From Rotaria sordida (lineage: Eukaryota > Rotifera > Eurotatoria > Philodinida > Philodinidae): a stretch of 64,000 bases of DNA. The first letter of the stretch is position 1, and every line of letters begins with the position of its first letter. This document shows, piece after piece, positions 60,361 to 64,000 of the stretch. A model generated the notes under the pieces. It saw nothing but the letters and a program-made list of their open reading frames with translations, did no database searches and had not been told where the DNA came from. The position numbers and the translations under genes are program-made. The stretch covers positions 9,516 to 73,515 of the forward strand of contig CAJNOL010001125.1 of NCBI GenBank assembly GCA_905250125.1, given 5' to 3'.

Positions 60361-62689
60361 TGTTTTTTAATTGAAGAAAACTAGGAAAGAATGGATGTTT
60401 CTCATTACATTCTCTTTTTTCTCCATCATAACTATCTGCCGTCCAAATTGACAATAATCTGTAATTGGATTGGTTGTAATGTTCTTAGGGTTTAATTTTT
60501 TAGCTATTCTTTCAAGAAAAGTCAAGTGTAAAGAGTCGGTCAAACAGGAAAAATGAAACAAGCAAAATGATTAGTGTTTCTGCGTAACAATGGCTATGAC
60601 TTCGAACAGACCGAAAAAGATAAAACTAAATAAACCAATCAGATCAATAGAATCGATAAAACACAAATAAATCGTCTATTCGAGATGATTTAACATTAAT
60701 ACACTAATGAGACAAAACTGAAAATAGGATAATATTTCGTTGCCTCAGTTCACTTCGCTTCATCTAGATTACGACGTACTTTTGCAGTACTGACCATTTG
60801 AAATTTATGACATTTTGAGCAGTCTATGTTACAGTTTTTTAGATGATAATAAGAGAAATTGTATTAATACAAAAACGAATAAAAATCAGAGAATAAGAAT
60901 TTACAATTAACATGTGTATTCGGTTATTTACAATAGATTTATCAATAGAGGTGTCTGGAGATGTGCAGCTTCACTAAATGGTTCATCAAAATCCTATTCA
61001 GTTATTCATTGCAGCACTGACTTCACTATCGTCAAGTACATCGTAGTCCTGATGACACAGAAATACTGACTGTAATCGATTTAGTTGTCCGGAAAAACAG
61101 TATGGTGTATCATTGTCTTTAACAAGGAGATTTACTAGTTTCCAGTGAAGTCTGTGCTTCAGTGAGCTCACTGAGATCACATTAGTGACAATTTTCAGTA
61201 TCTGTTCTAAAACTGTGTATTTCTGAAAAAAAAAGTCGAGGTGTCACCTTTCATCTCGACTCGCTTCGCTTCTTTTCGAGCTCTGTAATGAGATATCATA
61301 TCGTCTCACCGATAAAATAAGCGTGTGAGACCTAGCATATATGTAGTTTTCTGACAAATTATTCTTATCATTCTTCAATTTTCTATAATTTCCTAATGTC
61401 TTTCATTTCCTGTGGTTGTGATAAATTATTCATAACTAATTGTTTAATTTAAAATAGATTTCGTTTAGATAAATTTAAAAAAAGCTGTTCCGAATAATCT
61501 TATGTTAATCACCGACATCGTTCTCTTTCAAACAAATAAATAAATTTATCGCCTATAGTTATTTTATATATTTTTAATTCTTAGTAAAACTTGTCAACAT
61601 AACTGTTGTTAAACGTACGCGTAGAATAGGAACATATTACCATATCTTATTACAGTAAACGATGCATTGTGTTACATCGCAGGAGCTCTTCTTTCCCTTT
61701 CATTGATAACTAATTCATTCTTCCAATGCGAACGGCAATTGACTTAAAACAAAATTAATATCGATTAATTCCTTGACTGTTTGGGGTCTATGCATGTGAT
61801 TAATTCAGTTTCAATTCGTTTTATACTTTCCACGATTAATCTTTATTGACTAGTATTCAGTAAATATTCAGCCTTTTCAATTCCATAAAAGTGTATTTCA
61901 TATTGTTCAGTTTAATTCATTATACTTTATATGCTCTGCTTATGGAAAATATTCAACATAGTTAGTAGTTTTTATTGATAAAATTGAAATTTGAATTATT
62001 CAAATAATTGATCATCAAAGATGTGTAAATTTTGAATGTTTTTAAATCTCGTTCATAATTAGAGCTTTAAGATATTTACTGTAATCATTTGCCATAACTT
62101 ACTAGTAAACTATGAATTATTCACATTATTAATTTTTAAAACTATTCAAGATTTTTCGAACCGTATGATGCGGAGATTCTTGAAAACTATCTTGAACGGT
62201 AATATATGTACGTTATGAATAATAGAAAAATACACATTATCTCTTTTTATGAATTGTTCAAGTGATGAACGAAATCGGATAAAATCTAACCTTTCAATTT
62301 AAAAAAATTGCAATAAATTGCTGTCTGTTATTGATAAACCAATAGATGATGAAATCAAAAATTTTAATTTAGGTAATGCATCAGTTCATTGTAATCTTTT
62401 TCATTCACAGAAGGACATTCTGTGAATTGTATACCTGTTACTGTTATGACACCTGCGTAGATGAAATCATCTATTGTTTTGTGCATCTTCGAGTATACAA
62501 GGAAGCCTGGTAAGCAAGCTGTAGAATTTCTGTTAAAGTTATTAAAATCGAAATCATAGTGAGTAAAAGACAAAAAAGTTTAGTAACTTATATGTATTTC
62601 GACTATTTCTATAGTAATCGTCGAAGTCGTCTAAAGACAATACGTACGAGAATTATATGTATATTTAAGTACAGAAAAAACGAAAGAAT
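60361..62689. other. Intergenic; degenerate MITE and unplaced short frames
   Basis: Around 60600-60720 a block with GAAAAAGATAAAAC...AAATCGTC...GAGATGATTTA resembles the Harbinger-like MITE at 21274. Minus frames at 60998-61180 and 62364-62573 have normal-looking composition but no recognised domain; either may be a relic exon. Confidence 0.4.
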
Positions 62690-62990
62690 ATCCTTGATGT
62701 TATGATCGATCAAATATTGAATGTCAAGGACATTCTTTTGTACATTTATCTACGAATATGATGCTTGTATATTGTTTTATATGACTTTGATGATGGCTAT
62801 AAAAAAAATGGTAACAGCCGTGAATGTCCTTTAAAAACTGTCCTTGAGGAAATGTCCCCGGGTTTCTGTCCTTGAAAAAATGTCTTTTACTATAAATGTC
62901 CCTTACTATAAATGTCCTTTAAAAATGGTCCTCTTCAGAAAAGTTCCTTGAAAAAATGTCCTTCATTATTAAAATGTCTTTTTAGTAAAA
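62690..62990. repeat. TGTCCTT repeats flanking the MULE transposase
   Basis: More than ten ATGTCCTT/TGTCCTTGAAAAA words lie within about 300 bp downstream of the MULE transposase stop. They are probably the subterminal repeats or inverted terminus of that element; the other end lies beyond the window. Confidence 0.55.
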
Positions 62991-63057
62991 CATTAACAAA
63001 ACTAAAGATAAGGTTACACTTATGTGTTTGATTTATTATAATAAATTAACTTTTATT

Positions 63058-63922
63058 TTATTTTTTATTTGCAACATAAAAAGAAAGACCACGTAAAAGT
63101 TCTTGTACTGTAATTTTGTTTTGATTAAATCGATCATAAAGTTCTTTGATGCGTCGTTCAGATGTCCTTGTTTGAGATCTTTTTGTTCGAGGCGGCATCC
63201 CACTGTTAATTTGTTGAATTAAATCATGAATAGTATGAACTTCTTCTCGAATTGAATCTATGAAATGCCAAATATTCGGGTGAATTTTCTGTAGACGTCT
63301 TTTAAATCTGTTGTTGTAGCCTAGAAATATCGCAATATAATTAATAGAAAATACTATTTGCTTTCAAAAAACCTTCACTATAATTATTTGTTCGATCAGG
63401 TATTTCATAAACATTCCATATCGATACTTGACGCATCCAATGGTTCTTGAAATATTGTAATAAACCTGAAATTTCTTCACGTTCATCATCATTTAATTCT
63501 TGACCAAGTTTATTAAATAATACTTGAACATGTGATGGAGGCACTAATGCTAATGCCATTGCTTGTTTAATAACATTTCGAACCATAATATTATTCAGAT
63601 AACTAGATGATAAACCTTGTGATTGAACATGTCTATAAACTGATTCAGAGAAATGAAAAAAACATCCCTTTTGGATGGTTTTCTCCGGGAACTGCAATTT
63701 AAAAAAGTAGAAAAAGTTGTATTAGCAAAAGTATAGTTATTTTCGACTAAAATTGTACCTGTATTGAAATTGCCTTTGTAAGACCTGGTTCAAAATCTGT
63801 CATTATATTCACAGGATCTAATGTTTTATTAAATCTTTTTGCGTGATGAAATAAGACGTTGAATAAGTATAAATAACTTGGTGTTTTTCGATCAGGAAGA
63901 AGTGCGTAAACGACGGGCACAC
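63058..63922 (-). CDS. MULE transposase, C-terminal exons (partial at window edge)
   Basis: Mutator-like transposases are DDE enzymes that move their own element. Three exons are visible on the minus strand: 63922-63759, 63691-63373 and 63320-63058; the intron before the first begins with GTAAGC at base 64000, so the gene continues to the right. Motifs: GVPVVYALLPDRKT, VNIMTDFEPGLTKAI (catalytic Asp), KGCFFHFSESVYRHVQSQGL, WNVYEIPDRTNNYSEG, and HPNIWHFIDSIREE near the end; stop at 63060-63058. No stop or shift in the visible part, so it may be recently active. The C-terminal layout matches the fragment at 38465. Confidence 0.8.
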
Positions 63923-64000
63923 CTATCGTAAATAAAAGATAATTTTATAAGTATGAGTAATTTTATTTCCAAGTAGTTTTGTATCGTAAATATAGCTTAC

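Overview
The window looks like a subtelomeric region of a bdelloid-rotifer-like animal genome. Supporting signs: it opens on a C-rich CCCACA tract, the complement of the TGTGGG telomere hexamer known from bdelloids; the coding exons are animal genes split by many introns of about 50-60 bp; and truncated genes, a fungal-type transporter relic and many small DNA transposons are packed together. Species assignment is inference; no search was run. There are two assembly gaps: 10 N at 34130-34139 and 100 N at 57265-57364.

Region by region. 1-3824: telomere-like tract, then five kinds of tandem repeat. 3825-11084: a head-to-head pair, a truncated eIF3c (minus) and an intact 11-exon mitoribosomal gene mS27 (plus). 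Their roughly 130 bp intergenic interval is split by a Merlin-type element that itself carries a Tigger element. 13277-13917: a broken fungal-type amino-acid permease ending exactly at telomere-like repeats, followed by a tRNA-derived SINE with 19-bp target duplications. 15640-18800: a decayed isoleucyl-tRNA synthetase fragment with stop codons, a frameshift and a LINE fragment inserted with a 19-bp duplication. 19536-20928: an intact three-exon presenilin-like gene. 22500-25225: a second telomere-like junction next to a large imperfect palindrome carrying an intact cysteine-rich secreted peptide gene in one arm and a broken copy in the other. 27478-30506: an F-box gene with a stop at its splice junction. 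32698-33432: the C-terminal half of a phospholipid scramblase, cut off by a ~148-bp satellite.

33440-52000 is a transposon nest. Two hAT-like elements share CAAGGGGGA ends and have 8-bp target duplications; a third hAT-like element with different ends and its own 8-bp duplication sits inside them. They are nested three deep between 39873 and 48215. A related element at 34811-36908, a MULE-like element at 38200-38992 and a TA-flanked element made of GTCACG repeats lie nearby. 57586-60360 is an intact four-exon F-box gene; 63058 to the end is a MULE transposase that runs off the window.

The apparently intact genes are mS27, presenilin-like, the cysteine-rich peptide and the second F-box gene. 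The rest are relics or mobile-element genes. The overall picture is a chromosome end built by breakage, end capture and repeated transposition. No operon-like functional module was found.
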